Source: Pluralibacter gergoviae ATCC 33028 = NBRC 105706 (GTDB taxonomy: Bacteria; Pseudomonadota; Gammaproteobacteria; Enterobacterales; Enterobacteriaceae). From it: a stretch of 64,000 nt of DNA. The stretch is taken from the NCBI RefSeq assembly GCF_001598855.1, contig NZ_BCZS01000009.1, positions 107,563 through 171,562 on the forward strand, written 5' to 3'. The notes under the pieces are model-generated. The model saw only the letters and a list, made by a program, of their open reading frames with translations, had not been told where the DNA came from and did no database searches. Position 1 is the stretch's first letter. Each line of letters opens with the position of its first letter. Of the stretch, positions 44,077 through 55,978 are shown one piece after another. The translations under genes were made by a program, and so were the position numbers.

Positions 44077-46227
44077 ATGAAAAAAATTACGAGCGTATGT
44101 CCGTACTGCGGCGCCGGTTGCAAGCTGAACCTGGTGGTTGAGCACAACAAAATTCTGCGCGCGGAAGCCGCAGACGGGTTCACTAACCAGAATGAACTCT
44201 GTCTGAAGGGTTACTACGGCTGGGATTTCCTCAACGATACCCAGCTGCTGACGCCGCGGCTGACCCAGCCGATGATCCGCTATGAAAAGGGCGGCAGGTT
44301 CACGCCGGTCAGCTGGGAAGAGGCTATCCGCTATACGGCGCAAAAGCTCGGTGACATTAAAGCGACCTTTGGCCCGCGGGCCATCATGACCACCGGCTCT
44401 TCGCGGGGCACCGGGAATGAAACCAACTACGTGATGCAGAAGTTTGCCCGCGGCGTGCTGCATACTAACAACGTCGACTGCTGCGCCCGAGTCTGCCACG
44501 GCCCGTCGGTGGCCGGACTGCAGGAGACGCTCGGCAACGGCGCCATGAGCAACTCCATCGGCGAAATTGAAAACTCCGCCTGCCTGCTGGTGTTCGGCTA
44601 CAACTGCGCCGATTCGCATCCTATCGTCGCCCGCCGGGTGCTGAAGGCGAAGGAGAAGGGTGCGAAAATTATCGTTTGCGATCCCAGGCGCATCGAAACC
44701 GCCCGCATTGCCGACCGCCACCTGCAGCTGAAGAACGGTTGCAACATGGCGCTGGTCAACGCCTTCGGCTACGTACTGCTGGAAGAGGATCTGTACGACA
44801 AAACCTGGGTGGCGCAGCACGCCACCGGGCTTGAAGCCTACCGGGAGGTGGTCAAAGACTATGCTCCGGAAAAGGTCGAGCACCTGACCGGCATTCCCGC
44901 CCGCGAGGTGCGCGAGGCAATGCGCATGTTCGCCGCCGCGCCGTCGGCCACCATTATGTGGGGCATGGGCGTCACTCAGTTCGGCCAGGCGGTGGACGTG
45001 GTGAAGGGGCTCTCCAGCCTGGCGCTGCTCACCGGCAATCTGGGGCGTAACAACGTCGGTGTCGGCCCGGTGCGTGGGCAGAACAACGTCCAGGGCGCCT
45101 GCGATATGGGCGTGCTGCCCAACCAGTTTCCCGGTTATCAGAACGTCACCGATCCGCAGGTACGCCAGAAGTTTGCCGACGCCTGGGGCATCGACAGCGC
45201 CCTGATGGATGACAAGGTCGGGGTGCGCATCACCGAAGTACCGCACCTGGCGCTGGAGGGCAAGGTGAAGGCCTACTACATTATGGGAGAGGATCCGCTG
45301 CAGACCGAGGCCGACCTGGGGCTGGTGCGCAAAGGTTTCGGTGCCCTCGATTTCGTGGTAGTGCAGGACATTTTTATGACCAAAACCGCCGAGCAGGCGG
45401 ATGTGCTGCTGCCCGCCACTTCCTGGGGCGAGCACGGCGGCGTCTTTACCTGCGCGGACCGCGGCTTCCAGCGCTTTGAAAAAGCAATTGAACCGGCGGG
45501 CAACGTCAAGCGCGACTGGGAGATCATCTCCCTTATCGCCAGCGCAATGGGCTATCCGATGCATTATGAGAACAATCAGCAGATCTGGGACGAAATGCGC
45601 GCCCTCTGCCCGCTGTTCTTCGGTGTCACCTACGAGAAAATGGGCCTGATGGGCCACGTCCAGTGGCCGTGTCCGACCCTCGACCATCCGGGAACGCCGT
45701 ATCTGTACGAGGACAGTAAGTTCGATACCGCCGACGGCAAGGGGCACCTGTTTGCCGCCCCGTGGCGGGCGCCCGCCGAGACGCCGGACGACGCTTATCC
45801 GCTGGTACTCTGCACCGTGCGCGAAGTGGGCCACTACTCCTGCCGCTCGATGACCGGCAACTGCGCCGCGCTGCAGGCCCTGGCCGACGAGCCGGGAAGG
45901 GTGCAGATGCACCCGGACGACGCGCGGCGGCTCGGCGTCAATGACGGTGAGCTGGTGTGGGTTGAATCCCGGCGCGGGAAGGTGATCAGCCGCGCCAGCG
46001 TCAGCGGACGCACCAACGCCGGTTCGGTCTATATGACCTACCAGTGGTGGATCGGCGCCTGCAACGAGCTGACGCAGGACAACCTCGATCCGGTGTCCAA
46101 AACGCCGGAAACCAAATACTGCGCGGTGCGGGTCAGCGCTATTGACGACCAGCCCTGGGCCGAAGCCTGGGCGCAGAGTAGTTACCAGCAGATGAAAACC
46201 CGCCTGAAGGAGGCCGCCAGCGCCTGA
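44077..46227 (+). CDS. fdhF: Formate dehydrogenase-H, cysteine form
   Basis: FdhF oxidises formate to CO2 using a bis-MGD molybdenum centre and one [4Fe-4S] cluster, as part of FHL. The 716-residue protein has the cluster motif CPYCGAGC with later Cys42 and follows E. coli FdhF closely throughout. Residue 140 is Cys (TGC at 44494-44496, in [10 protein letters not shown]), where E. coli FdhF has selenocysteine encoded by TGA; His141 is kept. The frame has no internal TGA, so no SECIS or SelB is required. In E. coli fdhF lies far away; here it is between hydN and hypF. Its stop overlaps the hypF ATG. Confidence 0.95.
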   Translation: MKKITSVCPYCGAGCKLNLVVEHNKILRAEAADGFTNQNELCLKGYYGWDFLNDTQLLTPRLTQPMIRYEKGGRFTPVSWEEAIRYTAQKLGDIKATFGPRAIMTTGSSRGTGNETNYVMQKFARGVLHTNNVDCCARVCHGPSVAGLQETLGNGAMSNSIGEIENSACLLVFGYNCADSHPIVARRVLKAKEKGAKIIVCDPRRIETARIADRHLQLKNGCNMALVNAFGYVLLEEDLYDKTWVAQHATGLEAYREVVKDYAPEKVEHLTGIPAREVREAMRMFAAAPSATIMWGMGVTQFGQAVDVVKGLSSLALLTGNLGRNNVGVGPVRGQNNVQGACDMGVLPNQFPGYQNVTDPQVRQKFADAWGIDSALMDDKVGVRITEVPHLALEGKVKAYYIMGEDPLQTEADLGLVRKGFGALDFVVVQDIFMTKTAEQADVLLPATSWGEHGGVFTCADRGFQRFEKAIEPAGNVKRDWEIISLIASAMGYPMHYENNQQIWDEMRALCPLFFGVTYEKMGLMGHVQWPCPTLDHPGTPYLYEDSKFDTADGKGHLFAAPWRAPAETPDDAYPLVLCTVREVGHYSCRSMTGNCAALQALADEPGRVQMHPDDARRLGVNDGELVWVESRRGKVISRASVSGRTNAGSVYMTYQWWIGACNELTQDNLDPVSKTPETKYCAVRVSAIDDQPWAEAWAQSSYQQMKTRLKEAASA

Positions 46228-48464
46228 TGAAACATAACGGTACGGCCATCCGTATTCGCGGCAGAGTGCAGGGCGTCGGCTTTCGCCCCTTCGTCTGGCA
46301 GCTGGCCGGGGAACTTGGCCGCACCGGTGACGTCAGCAACGATGCCGAAGGGGTGCTGGTGCACCTCGTCGGCGACGAGGCGGGCTTTATCGCCCGCCTG
46401 CGCGAACGCTGTCCCCCCCTGGCGCGCATCGACGATGTCGTGGCTGACCCCTGGCAGTGGCAGACCCTGCCGGAGGGCTTCAGCATTCTGCCGAGCGGGG
46501 CGGGCAGCATGAGCACGCAAATCGTGCCGGATGCCGCCACCTGCCCGGCCTGCCTCGCGGAGATGAACGATCCCGGCAACCGCCGCTTCCGCTATCCGTT
46601 TATCAACTGCACCCACTGCGGGCCGCGCTTTACCATCATCAATGCCATGCCCTACGACCGTCCCTTTACCGTGATGGCGGCCTTTCCGCTGTGCCCCGCC
46701 TGCGAGCAGGAGTACCGCAGCCCGCGCGACCGTCGCTTTCACGCCCAGCCGGTGGCCTGCGCCGACTGCGGGCCGCAGCTCAGCTGGCTGCGGGGCGGGC
46801 AAACGCTGCACCGCGATGAAGCGCTCGCCGCCGCCTGCGCCAGTCTGGCGCGGGGCGAAATCGTGGCGGTCAAGGGGCTGGGCGGCTTTCACCTTGCCTG
46901 CGACGCCGGCAATGCGCAGGCGGTGGCGCGGCTGCGCCGCCGTAAACGCCGTCCGGCGAAGCCGCTGGCGGTGATGCTGTCGGACGCGGACGGATTGCCG
47001 GAAGCGGCACGTAAATTGCTTGCCACTCCGGCGGCGCCGATTGTGCTGGTAGATAAACCGCGGCTCAACGGGACGTGCGATGAAGTAGCGCCGGGCCTGG
47101 GGGAAGTGGGAGTATTGCTGCCGTCCAATCCCGTCCAGCACTTATTGCTGCAGAGCCTGTGCCGTCCGCTGGTGATGACTTCCGGCAATCTCAACGGCTG
47201 CCCGCCCGCGATGACCAATGCGCAGGCGCTGGCGGAGCTGTCTGACATTGCCGACGGCTTTCTGCTGCACAACCGCGATATCGTCCAGCGCATGGATGAT
47301 TCGGTGCTGCAGCAGGACGGGGCGATGCTGCGCCGGGCGCGGGGCTTCGTGCCGGACGCGCTGGAGCTGCCGCCGGGCTTTGACGACGTGCCGCCAATAC
47401 TGTGCCTCGGTGCCGACATGAAGAACACGTTCTGCCTGGCGCGCGGGCGCCAGGCGGTGCTCAGCCAGCATCTCGGGGATTTACAGCAGCCGGGGGTTGA
47501 GGCGCAGTGGCGGCAGGCCCTGACGCTGATGCAGAACATCTATGATTTTCAGCCCGCGCGGCTGGCCGTGGACGCCCATCCGGGCTACCGCGCGACCGCC
47601 TGGGCCAGCGACATGGCGCTGCCGCAGGAGCGCGTGCTGCACCACCACGCCCACGCCGCGGCCTGCATGGCCGAGCACGGCTGGCCGCTGGACGGCGGCG
47701 ACGTCATTGCCCTGATCCTCGACGGCATCGGCATGGGCGCCGACGGGGCGCTGTGGGGCGGCGAATGCCTGCGGGTAAACTATGCTGAGTGTGAGCATCT
47801 GGGCGGCCTGCCGGCGGTGGCGCTGCCCGGCGGCGACCTGGCCGCCCGCCAGCCGTGGCGCAACCTGCTGGCGCAGGGCCTGGCGTTTATTCCCGACTGG
47901 CAGGCGCTGGCGCCGCTGCGCGAACAGCCGAATATTCAGGCGCTGGCAAGAGCGGTCGGGCGGGGCATTAACGCACCGCTGGCCTCCTCCTGCGGGCGAT
48001 TGTTTGATGCGGTGGCCTGCGCGCTGGGCTGTGCCCCGCAGAGCCTGAGCTATGAAGGCGAGGCCGCCTGTCGGCTAGAAGCCCTGGCCCGGGGCTGCGG
48101 TGAAATAGCCCATCCGCTGACGATGCCGCCGCTGGACAACACGCTCGACCTCGCCGCCTTCTGGCGGACGTGGCTGCGCTGGGACGCCCCGGCGGCGGAG
48201 AAAGCCTGGGCCTTTCACGATGCGCTGGCCTGCGGGCTGGCCGACATGATGCGCCAGCACGCACGGGTGCGGGCCATTACCACGCTGGCGTTCGGCGGCG
48301 GGGTGCTGCACAACCGCCTGCTGCGCAAAAGGCTGGCGGCGCATCTCGGCGACTTTCAGCTGTTATTTCCGCACCGCCTGCCGGCGGGCGACGGCGGGAT
48401 CTCTTTCGGGCAGGCGGCGGTCGCCGCCGCCCGCTATCTGCAACAAAGGAACGAAACATGTTGA
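46227..48464 (+). CDS. hypF: Carbamoyltransferase HypF
   Basis: HypF uses carbamoyl phosphate and ATP to load HypE with the carbamoyl group that becomes cyanide. The 745-residue protein has an acylphosphatase domain ([16 protein letters not shown], about residues 12-27), two zinc fingers (CPACLAEM...CTHC and CPACEQEY...CADC, about 108-185), a YrdC-like domain and a C-terminal Kae1-like domain with [13 protein letters not shown] and [11 protein letters not shown]. It overlaps fdhF by 1 base and the nickel permease by 7. Confidence 0.96.
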   Translation: MKHNGTAIRIRGRVQGVGFRPFVWQLAGELGRTGDVSNDAEGVLVHLVGDEAGFIARLRERCPPLARIDDVVADPWQWQTLPEGFSILPSGAGSMSTQIVPDAATCPACLAEMNDPGNRRFRYPFINCTHCGPRFTIINAMPYDRPFTVMAAFPLCPACEQEYRSPRDRRFHAQPVACADCGPQLSWLRGGQTLHRDEALAAACASLARGEIVAVKGLGGFHLACDAGNAQAVARLRRRKRRPAKPLAVMLSDADGLPEAARKLLATPAAPIVLVDKPRLNGTCDEVAPGLGEVGVLLPSNPVQHLLLQSLCRPLVMTSGNLNGCPPAMTNAQALAELSDIADGFLLHNRDIVQRMDDSVLQQDGAMLRRARGFVPDALELPPGFDDVPPILCLGADMKNTFCLARGRQAVLSQHLGDLQQPGVEAQWRQALTLMQNIYDFQPARLAVDAHPGYRATAWASDMALPQERVLHHHAHAAACMAEHGWPLDGGDVIALILDGIGMGADGALWGGECLRVNYAECEHLGGLPAVALPGGDLAARQPWRNLLAQGLAFIPDWQALAPLREQPNIQALARAVGRGINAPLASSCGRLFDAVACALGCAPQSLSYEGEAACRLEALARGCGEIAHPLTMPPLDNTLDLAAFWRTWLRWDAPAAEKAWAFHDALACGLADMMRQHARVRAITTLAFGGGVLHNRLLRKRLAAHLGDFQLLFPHRLPAGDGGISFGQAAVAAARYLQQRNETC

Positions 48465-49474
48465 TGAAGGCATTACGCCAGCAGCCGCGCGCGGCCGTGC
48501 TGGTGACGGGACTGGCGCTGGCAAATCTGCTGGCCTGGTGCGCGGCGTGGAAAACCTTTGGCCACAGCGGTACGCTGATGGCCGCCAGCCTGCTGGCGTG
48601 GGGCTACGGACTGCGCCACGCGGTCGACGCCGACCATATTGCCGCCATCGACAACGTCACCCGCAAAATGATGCAGCAGGGCAAGCGCCCGTTCGGCGTC
48701 GGGGCCTGGTTTTCACTGGGGCACTCGACCATTGTGGTGCTGGCCTCGGCGGCTATCGCCGCTACGGCCACCGCGTTTCAGCAGAAGATGGGCTGGTTCC
48801 ACGACGCCGGCGGCCTGATTGGGACCGCGGTCTCATCGCTGTTCCTGCTGGCGATGGCCTTCGTGAACCTGGTGATTTTGCGCAGCGTCTGGCGCAGCTT
48901 CCGCGCCTTCCGCGAAGGGCGGCCCTTTAGCACCGACGTTGCGCAGGCGGGCGGGATCATGAGCTGGCTGTTTGGTAAAACGTTCCGCCTCGTGAACCGC
49001 AGCTGGCAAATGTATCTGGTGGGCTTTCTGTTCGGACTGGGATTTGATACCGCCACCGAAGTGGGCGTGCTGGGCATTTCCGCCGCCAGCGCCTCCAGCG
49101 GTATGTCCATCTGGAGCATCATGATCTTCCCGGCGCTGTTTGCCAGCGGCATGGCGCTGGTGGACACTCTCGACAATGTGCTGATGGTCGGCGCCTACGG
49201 CTGGGCCTTCAGCAAGCCGCAGCGCAAGCTCTACTACAACATGACCATCACCGGCACCTCCGTGGTGGTGGCGCTGTTTATCGGCGGCCTCGAGGCGCTG
49301 GGGCTGGCGATGGACAAGTTCGCCCTCAGCGGCGGCATATGGGATGCGGTAGGCGCGCTGAACGACAACCTCGGCAACGCCGGCTTCGTGGTGATCGGCC
49401 TGTTCGTCGCCTGCTGGATTATCTCGATGGCGGTCTACCGCTGGCGGGGATATGACGCGCTGCCGTGCGCGTGA
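48458..49474 (+). CDS. NiCoT-family nickel/cobalt permease (HoxN/NixA type)
   Basis: The 338-residue membrane protein has the family signature HAVDADHI (His54, Asp59, His60: the HX4DH motif) in TM2 and [10 protein letters not shown] later, with about eight TM segments. It imports Ni2+ (perhaps Co2+). The ATG follows AAAGGA and overlaps hypF, so it is translated with the hydrogenase maturation gene and supplies its metal. E. coli uses NikABCDE instead and has no gene here. A second ATG at 48464 is a possible start. Confidence 0.93.
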   Translation: MLMKALRQQPRAAVLVTGLALANLLAWCAAWKTFGHSGTLMAASLLAWGYGLRHAVDADHIAAIDNVTRKMMQQGKRPFGVGAWFSLGHSTIVVLASAAIAATATAFQQKMGWFHDAGGLIGTAVSSLFLLAMAFVNLVILRSVWRSFRAFREGRPFSTDVAQAGGIMSWLFGKTFRLVNRSWQMYLVGFLFGLGFDTATEVGVLGISAASASSGMSIWSIMIFPALFASGMALVDTLDNVLMVGAYGWAFSKPQRKLYYNMTITGTSVVVALFIGGLEALGLAMDKFALSGGIWDAVGALNDNLGNAGFVVIGLFVACWIISMAVYRWRGYDALPCA

Positions 49475-49525
49475 GGTTTTTTGCTTAACGTTGCAGGCCG
49501 AATTCAACCTCTGCGCTGCCCTGTG

Positions 49526-49600
49526 TCGGGTGGCGCTACGCTTACCCGACCTCCATGCTGTAGCTTACGTAGGCCGGGTAAGGCGCAGCCGCCACCCGGC
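49526..49600. repeat. BIME: two REP palindromes in opposite orientation
   Basis: The first REP spans 49526-49550 (GTCGGGTGGCGCTACGC...), the second 49569-49600 (GTAGGCCGGGTAAGGCG...). They face each other in the gap between the convergent permease and norW genes, a usual place for such elements. Confidence 0.88.
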
Positions 49601-49621
49601 GCTTTCCACCGCCGTTAAGCG

Positions 49622-50752
49622 CTAGCTCAGACTTTTCAACAGCGCGAAGGCTTCTTTCATCCTTCCTTCACTTACCGCAAAGGCGCACAGCTTACCGGCA
49701 TCGTCCACGCCTTTTGCCACCATTCCCCCGGCGTTACTGACGATATGCCAGCTGAGGTCTGGTCGTCCGGCGTCGCCCGCCAGCTGCAGGGGCAGCTCCG
49801 GCGTTTTCACCTTCACCAGCATCGGCGGCAGGGCCAGCGCGGCGGTCTGGTTGAGCAGGTTTTTCGCCAGGCACATGGCGCTGAGCAAAATCGGCTGCAG
49901 GAAGGGCAGCAGCGCGCCATTGATTTCCGCGCAGTCGCCGAGGGCAAAAATATGCGGGTCGCTGGTCTGCAGGCGGCTGTTAACCTGAATGCCGCGATTA
50001 ACCGTCAGCCCCGCCCGGCGGGCCAGCGCCGTTTCCGGACGCAGGCCGGTGGCCGCCAGGGCGGCATCGGCGATAATCTCGCGCCCGTCGGCAAGCGTTG
50101 CCCGCACGCCGCCGCCGCAGGGCTCCAGCCGCGCCAGCTGGCTGCACAGCGCCAGCTGCACGCCGCTCTGTACCAGCTTCTGCTGTAGGCGGCTGCTCAC
50201 CTCCGGCGGCATCAGGGAAGCCATCAGGCTGGCATTATTGTCCACGACGCTGACGGTTTTGCCCGCCAGCCGGAAGTCCATCGCCAGCTCGCAGCCAATC
50301 AGGCCGCCGCCGACGATCAGCACCCGCCGGGCGTCGCACAGCAGCTGCCGGGCGGCGCGGTACTCCTGCTGGCTGTTGAGCGTCAGCATCAGCTCGTGGC
50401 CCGGCACCGGCGGCACCGCCGTTCGTGCCCCGGTGGCCAGCACCAGCCTGTCGTACTGCCAGCTGCGGTCCGCGCTGCGAACGGCACGGGCCGCGCTGTC
50501 GATGTCCGTTATCCAGGTCTGCGGGAACAGCTGAAGCTGATACTGTTCAGCGAACTCGCCGGCGGTTTGCAGCGTTAGCGCATCGGCGCTCAGGCCGCGG
50601 CTGATGACGTGGCTGAGATCCGGCTTGTTATACTCATCCATGCCGTCGGCGGCAATCAGGGTAAGCGGCACCTGTCCGTCGAGTTTACGAATATGCTTTA
50701 CCAGCTGCCGGGCCGCGAAGCCCGAGCCGATAATCACGATGCCGTGGTTCAT
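49622..50752 (-). CDS. norW: NADH:flavorubredoxin reductase NorW
   Basis: NorW passes electrons from NADH to the flavorubredoxin NorV. The 376-residue protein is of the rubredoxin reductase type, with an N-terminal FAD motif [17 protein letters not shown], an NAD motif [17 protein letters not shown] (about residues 143-159) and a late FAD motif [10 protein letters not shown]. The start is the ATG of MNHGIVI, overlapping norV by 4 bases; a longer upstream frame is inside norV. Confidence 0.95.
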   Translation of the reverse strand: MNHGIVIIGSGFAARQLVKHIRKLDGQVPLTLIAADGMDEYNKPDLSHVISRGLSADALTLQTAGEFAEQYQLQLFPQTWITDIDSAARAVRSADRSWQYDRLVLATGARTAVPPVPGHELMLTLNSQQEYRAARQLLCDARRVLIVGGGLIGCELAMDFRLAGKTVSVVDNNASLMASLMPPEVSSRLQQKLVQSGVQLALCSQLARLEPCGGGVRATLADGREIIADAALAATGLRPETALARRAGLTVNRGIQVNSRLQTSDPHIFALGDCAEINGALLPFLQPILLSAMCLAKNLLNQTAALALPPMLVKVKTPELPLQLAGDAGRPDLSWHIVSNAGGMVAKGVDDAGKLCAFAVSEGRMKEAFALLKSLS

Positions 50753-52197
50753 TTTGCCTCCGTCGCCAGCACGTCGAACACCTCTTTGCCCAGCGAGCAT
50801 TCCGGGCAGAGGAAGCCGTCCGGGACCTCGCTCCACGGCGTACCCGGGGCGACATCCTGGTTCGGTTCACCCTGAGCCGGGTCGTAGATCCACTGGCAGA
50901 CGCTGCACTGCATCGACGCGCCGAGGTCGGCGGTTTGCGCGGCTGCGCAGGCGCAGTCGCTCTCAGCGGTTTTCGGGGCCGATGTCGCATCCGGCAGCGG
51001 CGACAGCGCCCACTGGCGGGCGATTTCGCGACCGTGCTCGCGGCACAGTTCCAGCGCATCCAGGTCCGGGCGCCACTTGGCCTTCAGGCTCAGGGACATC
51101 TCAAACCCGGCGTCCTGCAGGCGGGTGGAGAGACGGTCTACCGCGCCGCCGCTCCAGCCGTGGGAGCCGAAGGCGCTGGCGCGCTTGTTGCGAAAGCGCA
51201 GGCCGGTCATCTCCTCCACCAGCCCGGCAATTTTCGGCATCATCACGTTATTCATGGTCGAGGTGCCCGCCAGCACGCCCTTCGAGCGGAAGACGCTGGT
51301 CAGCACCTCGTTTTTATCGCTGCGGGAGACGTTGAAAATCTTCACCGCCGCGCGCGGATCAACTTCGTTGATACCCTGAGCGATGGCGTCGGCCATCATG
51401 CGGGTGTTATTGGACATGGTGTCGTAGAAAATCGTGATGCGATCTTCCTGATAGTCGGCGGCCCACTTCAGATACAGCTCAATGATTTGCGTCGGATTGT
51501 CGCGCCACACCACGCCGTGGGAGGTGGCAATCATATCTACCGGAAGGTTGAAGCCGAGGATTTCGTTCACTTTCGGCGTCACCAGTCGGCTGAAGGGCGT
51601 CAGGATGTTGGCGTAGTAGCGCTGGCACTGTTCGAACAGCTCGGCCTGATCCACTTCGTCGTTGAACAGGTGCTCGTCGCAGTAGTGCTGGCCGAAGGCG
51701 TCGTTGCTGAACAGCACCGCGTCGCCGGTGAGGTAGGTCATCATGCTGTCCGGCCAGTGCAGCATCGGGGTTTCGACGAAAATCAGCTGTTTGCCGTTGC
51801 CGATATCAATGCTGTCGCCGGTTTTGACCACGTTGAAGTGCCATTCCGGATGGTGGTGGTGGCCGTTGATTGAGTCGATGGCGTTGGCGGTGCAGTAGAT
51901 GGGCACCTCCGGAATACTCGACATCAGCTCGGTCAGCGCCCCGGCGTGATCCTCTTCGGCGTGGTTGATAACGATCAGATCGATATCGGCAAGATCGATC
52001 TCCGCCCGCAGGTTCTGCACGAAGTCGCGGCTGAACTTATGGTCAACGGTATCGATTAGCACGTTTTTCTCTTCGCGGATCAGGTAGCTGTTGTAGCTGC
52101 TGCCGCGCAGGGTTTTATACTCGGTGCCGTGAAAGTCCCGCACTTCCCAGTCGCGCTGCCCAACCCAGTGGATGTTGTTTTTAACGTTGATAGCCAT
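50749..52197 (-). CDS. norV: Anaerobic nitric oxide reductase flavorubredoxin NorV
   Basis: NorV reduces NO to N2O at a di-iron site under anoxic conditions. The 482-residue protein has a beta-lactamase-like di-iron domain (HAEEDHAG, then the downstream His/Asp ligands around [16 protein letters not shown]), a flavodoxin domain ([16 protein letters not shown], about residue 255 on) and a C-terminal rubredoxin ([10 protein letters not shown] and CPECSLG, about 427-465). The linker before rubredoxin is longer and more Cys/Ala-rich (SDCACAAAQ) than in E. coli. The start is ATG 52197. Confidence 0.96.
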   Translation of the reverse strand: MAINVKNNIHWVGQRDWEVRDFHGTEYKTLRGSSYNSYLIREEKNVLIDTVDHKFSRDFVQNLRAEIDLADIDLIVINHAEEDHAGALTELMSSIPEVPIYCTANAIDSINGHHHHPEWHFNVVKTGDSIDIGNGKQLIFVETPMLHWPDSMMTYLTGDAVLFSNDAFGQHYCDEHLFNDEVDQAELFEQCQRYYANILTPFSRLVTPKVNEILGFNLPVDMIATSHGVVWRDNPTQIIELYLKWAADYQEDRITIFYDTMSNNTRMMADAIAQGINEVDPRAAVKIFNVSRSDKNEVLTSVFRSKGVLAGTSTMNNVMMPKIAGLVEEMTGLRFRNKRASAFGSHGWSGGAVDRLSTRLQDAGFEMSLSLKAKWRPDLDALELCREHGREIARQWALSPLPDATSAPKTAESDCACAAAQTADLGASMQCSVCQWIYDPAQGEPNQDVAPGTPWSEVPDGFLCPECSLGKEVFDVLATEAK

Positions 52198-52238
52198 AAT
52201 GTCCTCGGTCATGTATTTCGGTAAGTACATCTGCTGAT

Positions 52239-52255
52239 ATCAAGCGGCGTGCCAA
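52239..52255 (-). promoter_or_regulatory. Sigma-54 promoter of norVW
   Basis: On the minus strand TTGGCACGCCGCTTGAT has the -24 TGGCAC and a -12 TTGA in place of TTGC. Position and direction fit NorR-dependent activation of norVW. Confidence 0.8.
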
Positions 52256-52308
52256 ATTTTATTTTATTGAAATTTAATGCTTTTATTTTTAATGCCTGGC
52301 AGGTGACA

Positions 52309-52364
52309 GTCATTATGACTATGATGATGATTGTTAAAATGACTATGTGTGTAGTCAAAATGAC
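52309..52364. promoter_or_regulatory. Three NorR enhancer sites
   Basis: GTCATTATGAC (52309-52319), GTTAAAATGAC (52333-52343) and GTCAAAATGAC (52354-52364) match the NorR pattern GT-N7-AC. E. coli also has three sites here, and all three are required. They lie 50-125 bases from the norV promoter and just before norR, allowing autoregulation. Confidence 0.92.
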
Positions 52365-52376
52365 CTGGAGTCTCTG

Positions 52377-53891
<1,515 letters not shown>

Positions 53892-53992
53892 GCTAAGAGT
53901 AAAAGTGTGTTACCCGCATTGCCTGCTCTTCCTTAACGCGGGCGGGATGATTACCATAACCGCCTCTGGCTGAACTGTTAAATGGATGTCTC

Positions 53993-55072
53993 ATGTTGAA
54001 GCGTCGCTATCTGACCATACTCCCGCTCTGCGTGCTGGTTGCCGCGTGCAGCAGCAAGCCTAAAAATGCCGAAGCGCCCACGACCGTTAATGCCCCTTCC
54101 GGCGGCTTTTTACTGGAGCCGCAGCACAACGTCACCATGATGGGCGGCGACTTCGCCAACAACCCCAACGCCGAGCGGTTCATCGACATGATGGTCAGCA
54201 AGCACGGCTTCAACCGCCAGCAGCTGCACGAGATCCTCTCCCAGGCGAAGCGGCTGGACTACGTGCTGCGCCTGATGGACAGGCAGGCGCCGACCGCTCA
54301 GATGCCGAGCGGTCCCAACGGCGCGTGGCTGCGCTACCGCAAGAAATTCATTACGCCGGATAACGTGCAAAACGGCGTCGCGTTCTGGAATCAGCATCAG
54401 GAGGCGCTTGAGCGCGCCCGGCGCGTTTACGGCGTGCCGCCGGAGATTATCGTCGGCATCATCGGCGTGGAGACCCGCTGGGGCAGGGTAATGGGCAAAA
54501 CCCGCATCCTCGACGCGCTGGCGACGCTCTCCTTTAACTACCCGCGCCGCGCCGCCTACTTCTCCGGCGAGCTGGAGACCTTCCTGCTGATGGCCCGCGA
54601 CGAGCAGGACGATCCGCTGGATCTGAAGGGTTCCTTTGCGGGGGCCATGGGCTACGGGCAGTTTATGCCGTCGTCCTACAAGGAGTTTGCGGTGGACTTC
54701 AACGGCGACGGGCACATCAACCTGTGGGACCCGGAAGACGCTATCGGCAGCGTCGCCAACTACTTCAAGCAGCACGGCTGGAAGGCGGGCGATACGGTGG
54801 CCGTACCGGCGATGGGCCAGGCGCCGGGGCTGGAGAACGGCTTTAAGACCAAATACAGCATTTCGACGCTGACGGCGGCGGGGCTGTCGCCGACTCAGTC
54901 GCTGGGTAACCACACTCAGGCCAGCCTGCTGCGCCTTGACGTCGGCACCGGGTATGAGTACTGGTACGGTCTGCCCAACTTCTACACCATCACCCGCTAT
55001 AACCACAGCACCCACTACGCGATGGCGGTCTGGCAGCTCGGTCAGGCGGTGGCCGTGGCCCGCGCGCAGTAG
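53993..55072 (+). CDS. mltB: Membrane-bound lytic murein transglycosylase B
   Basis: MltB cleaves peptidoglycan glycan strands, leaving 1,6-anhydro-muramic ends. The 359-residue lipoprotein begins with a signal ending VLVAAC (lipid Cys about 19) and has the SLT family segment IIGVETRWGRVMGKTRILDAL (cut here at its catalytic Glu, about residue 162), then AMGYGQFMPSSYKEFAVDFNGDG. In E. coli the srl sorbitol operon lies between norR and mltB; it is absent here. Confidence 0.95.
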   Translation: MLKRRYLTILPLCVLVAACSSKPKNAEAPTTVNAPSGGFLLEPQHNVTMMGGDFANNPNAERFIDMMVSKHGFNRQQLHEILSQAKRLDYVLRLMDRQAPTAQMPSGPNGAWLRYRKKFITPDNVQNGVAFWNQHQEALERARRVYGVPPEIIVGIIGVETRWGRVMGKTRILDALATLSFNYPRRAAYFSGELETFLLMARDEQDDPLDLKGSFAGAMGYGQFMPSSYKEFAVDFNGDGHINLWDPEDAIGSVANYFKQHGWKAGDTVAVPAMGQAPGLENGFKTKYSISTLTAAGLSPTQSLGNHTQASLLRLDVGTGYEYWYGLPNFYTITRYNHSTHYAMAVWQLGQAVAVARAQ

Positions 55073-55084
55073 TCTCCTTTCCTC

Positions 55085-55108
55085 CGGCGGCGCCCCGCGG
55101 TGCCGCCG
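55085..55108 (+). terminator. Hairpin after mltB
   Basis: CGGCGGCGCC pairs with GGTGCCGCCG (one G-T pair) around CCGC, 13 bases after the mltB stop. No T-run follows. Confidence 0.55.
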
Positions 55109-55164
55109 TAACACTTCGATACACCCTCCGGACGCAGGTTTAATTTACTTCTGCGCATTATCCC

Positions 55165-55189
55165 GATATCGTTATGATATAACATTGAG
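55165..55189. promoter_or_regulatory. Zur-box-like palindrome before the zinc ABC operon
   Basis: GTTAT-GAT-ATAAC at 55171-55183, within GATATCGTTATGATATAACA, matches the centre of enterobacterial Zur boxes (GTTATANTATAAC type). It lies 14 bases before the first start codon of the transporter operon, where a zinc-loaded repressor would block transcription. Confidence 0.78.
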
Positions 55190-55196
55190 GTGTATA

Positions 55197-55307
55197 ATGC
55201 GTTCTTTCTCCCTTTTCCCGGCATCGGGGTCGGCCCGCCTGGGCGCTGCGCTGGTGCTGCTGGCCCTGCTGTGGCTGGCGGTCTGCTGGGCGGTGTCGCT
55301 GCCATGA
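55197..55307 (+). CDS. 36-residue single-TM peptide leading the zinc ABC operon
   Basis: This short frame has a basic, Ser-rich N-terminus and one hydrophobic helix (about residues 14-34). Its stop TGA overlaps the ATG of the ATPase gene (ATGA), so translation is coupled. It lies directly after the Zur-like box, so it is the first gene of the operon. It could be a real transporter-associated micro-protein or only a coupling leader. I know no family for it. Confidence 0.6.
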   Translation: MRSFSLFPASGSARLGAALVLLALLWLAVCWAVSLP

Positions 55308-55978
55308 TCGAACTGGACAATCTGGTGGCGGGCTACGACGGGCAGGCCATTACGCCTGCGCTCTGCGGCACTCTGGAGGCCGGCAGCATGACGGCTATTG
55401 TCGGCCTTAACGGCTGCGGTAAATCCACGCTGCTGAAAACGCTGGCCGGCTTTCTGCCGCCGGTGAGCGGCGCGCTGCGCTGGCCCGGCGGACGGCCTAC
55501 CATCGGCTGGCTGGCGCAGCGGCATATGCTGGAGTCGCAGTTTCCGCTCACCGTGCGCGACGTGGTGAGCCAGGGGGCGTGGCCCCGGGTATCGCTGCTG
55601 CGCGGCCTGCGCGGTGAACGCAGGCGAATCGACGCGACGCTGGATCGGGTCGGACTTTCCGCACTGGCGAATAGCCCGATAGAGGCGCTCTCCGGCGGGC
55701 AGTTTCAGCGGATGCTGTTTGCCCGGGTGATGGTCCAGCAGGCGCCGCTGGTGATGCTTGACGAACCTTTTACCGGCGTTGATGAGGCCACCAGCCTGGC
55801 GCTGATGGCGCTGATGCTGGAGATGCACCAGCGCGGGCAGACCGTGCTGGCGGTACTGCACGATAACCAGCGGGTGATGCGCTACTTTCCGCAGACCCTG
55901 TTTCTGGGGCCAGACAATCTTAGCTGGGGAGCGACGCGCGACGTGCTGCCGGCCTTTGATACCGCGGGGCAGGCATGA
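55304..55978 (+). CDS. Zinc/manganese ABC transporter ATP-binding protein
   Basis: The 224-residue ATPase has Walker A GLNGCGKST (about residues 34-42), the Q-loop AQRHMLE, signature LSGGQFQRM and Walker B LVMLDEPFTGVDEA with an H-loop LHDNQ. It pairs with the metal permease that overlaps it by 4 bases. It resembles the AztA type of zinc importer. It is shorter and different from ZnuC, which would be encoded elsewhere. Zinc is favoured by the Zur-like box. Confidence 0.88.
   Translation: MIELDNLVAGYDGQAITPALCGTLEAGSMTAIVGLNGCGKSTLLKTLAGFLPPVSGALRWPGGRPTIGWLAQRHMLESQFPLTVRDVVSQGAWPRVSLLRGLRGERRRIDATLDRVGLSALANSPIEALSGGQFQRMLFARVMVQQAPLVMLDEPFTGVDEATSLALMALMLEMHQRGQTVLAVLHDNQRVMRYFPQTLFLGPDNLSWGATRDVLPAFDTAGQA

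Noticed and set aside
44071..45912. A 613-codon open frame opposite fdhF
   Set aside because: It is a shadow of the strongly conserved fdhF sequence.
44077..46227. A hidden TGA selenocysteine codon in fdhF
   Set aside because: The frame is continuous to its normal end, and codon 140 is TGC.
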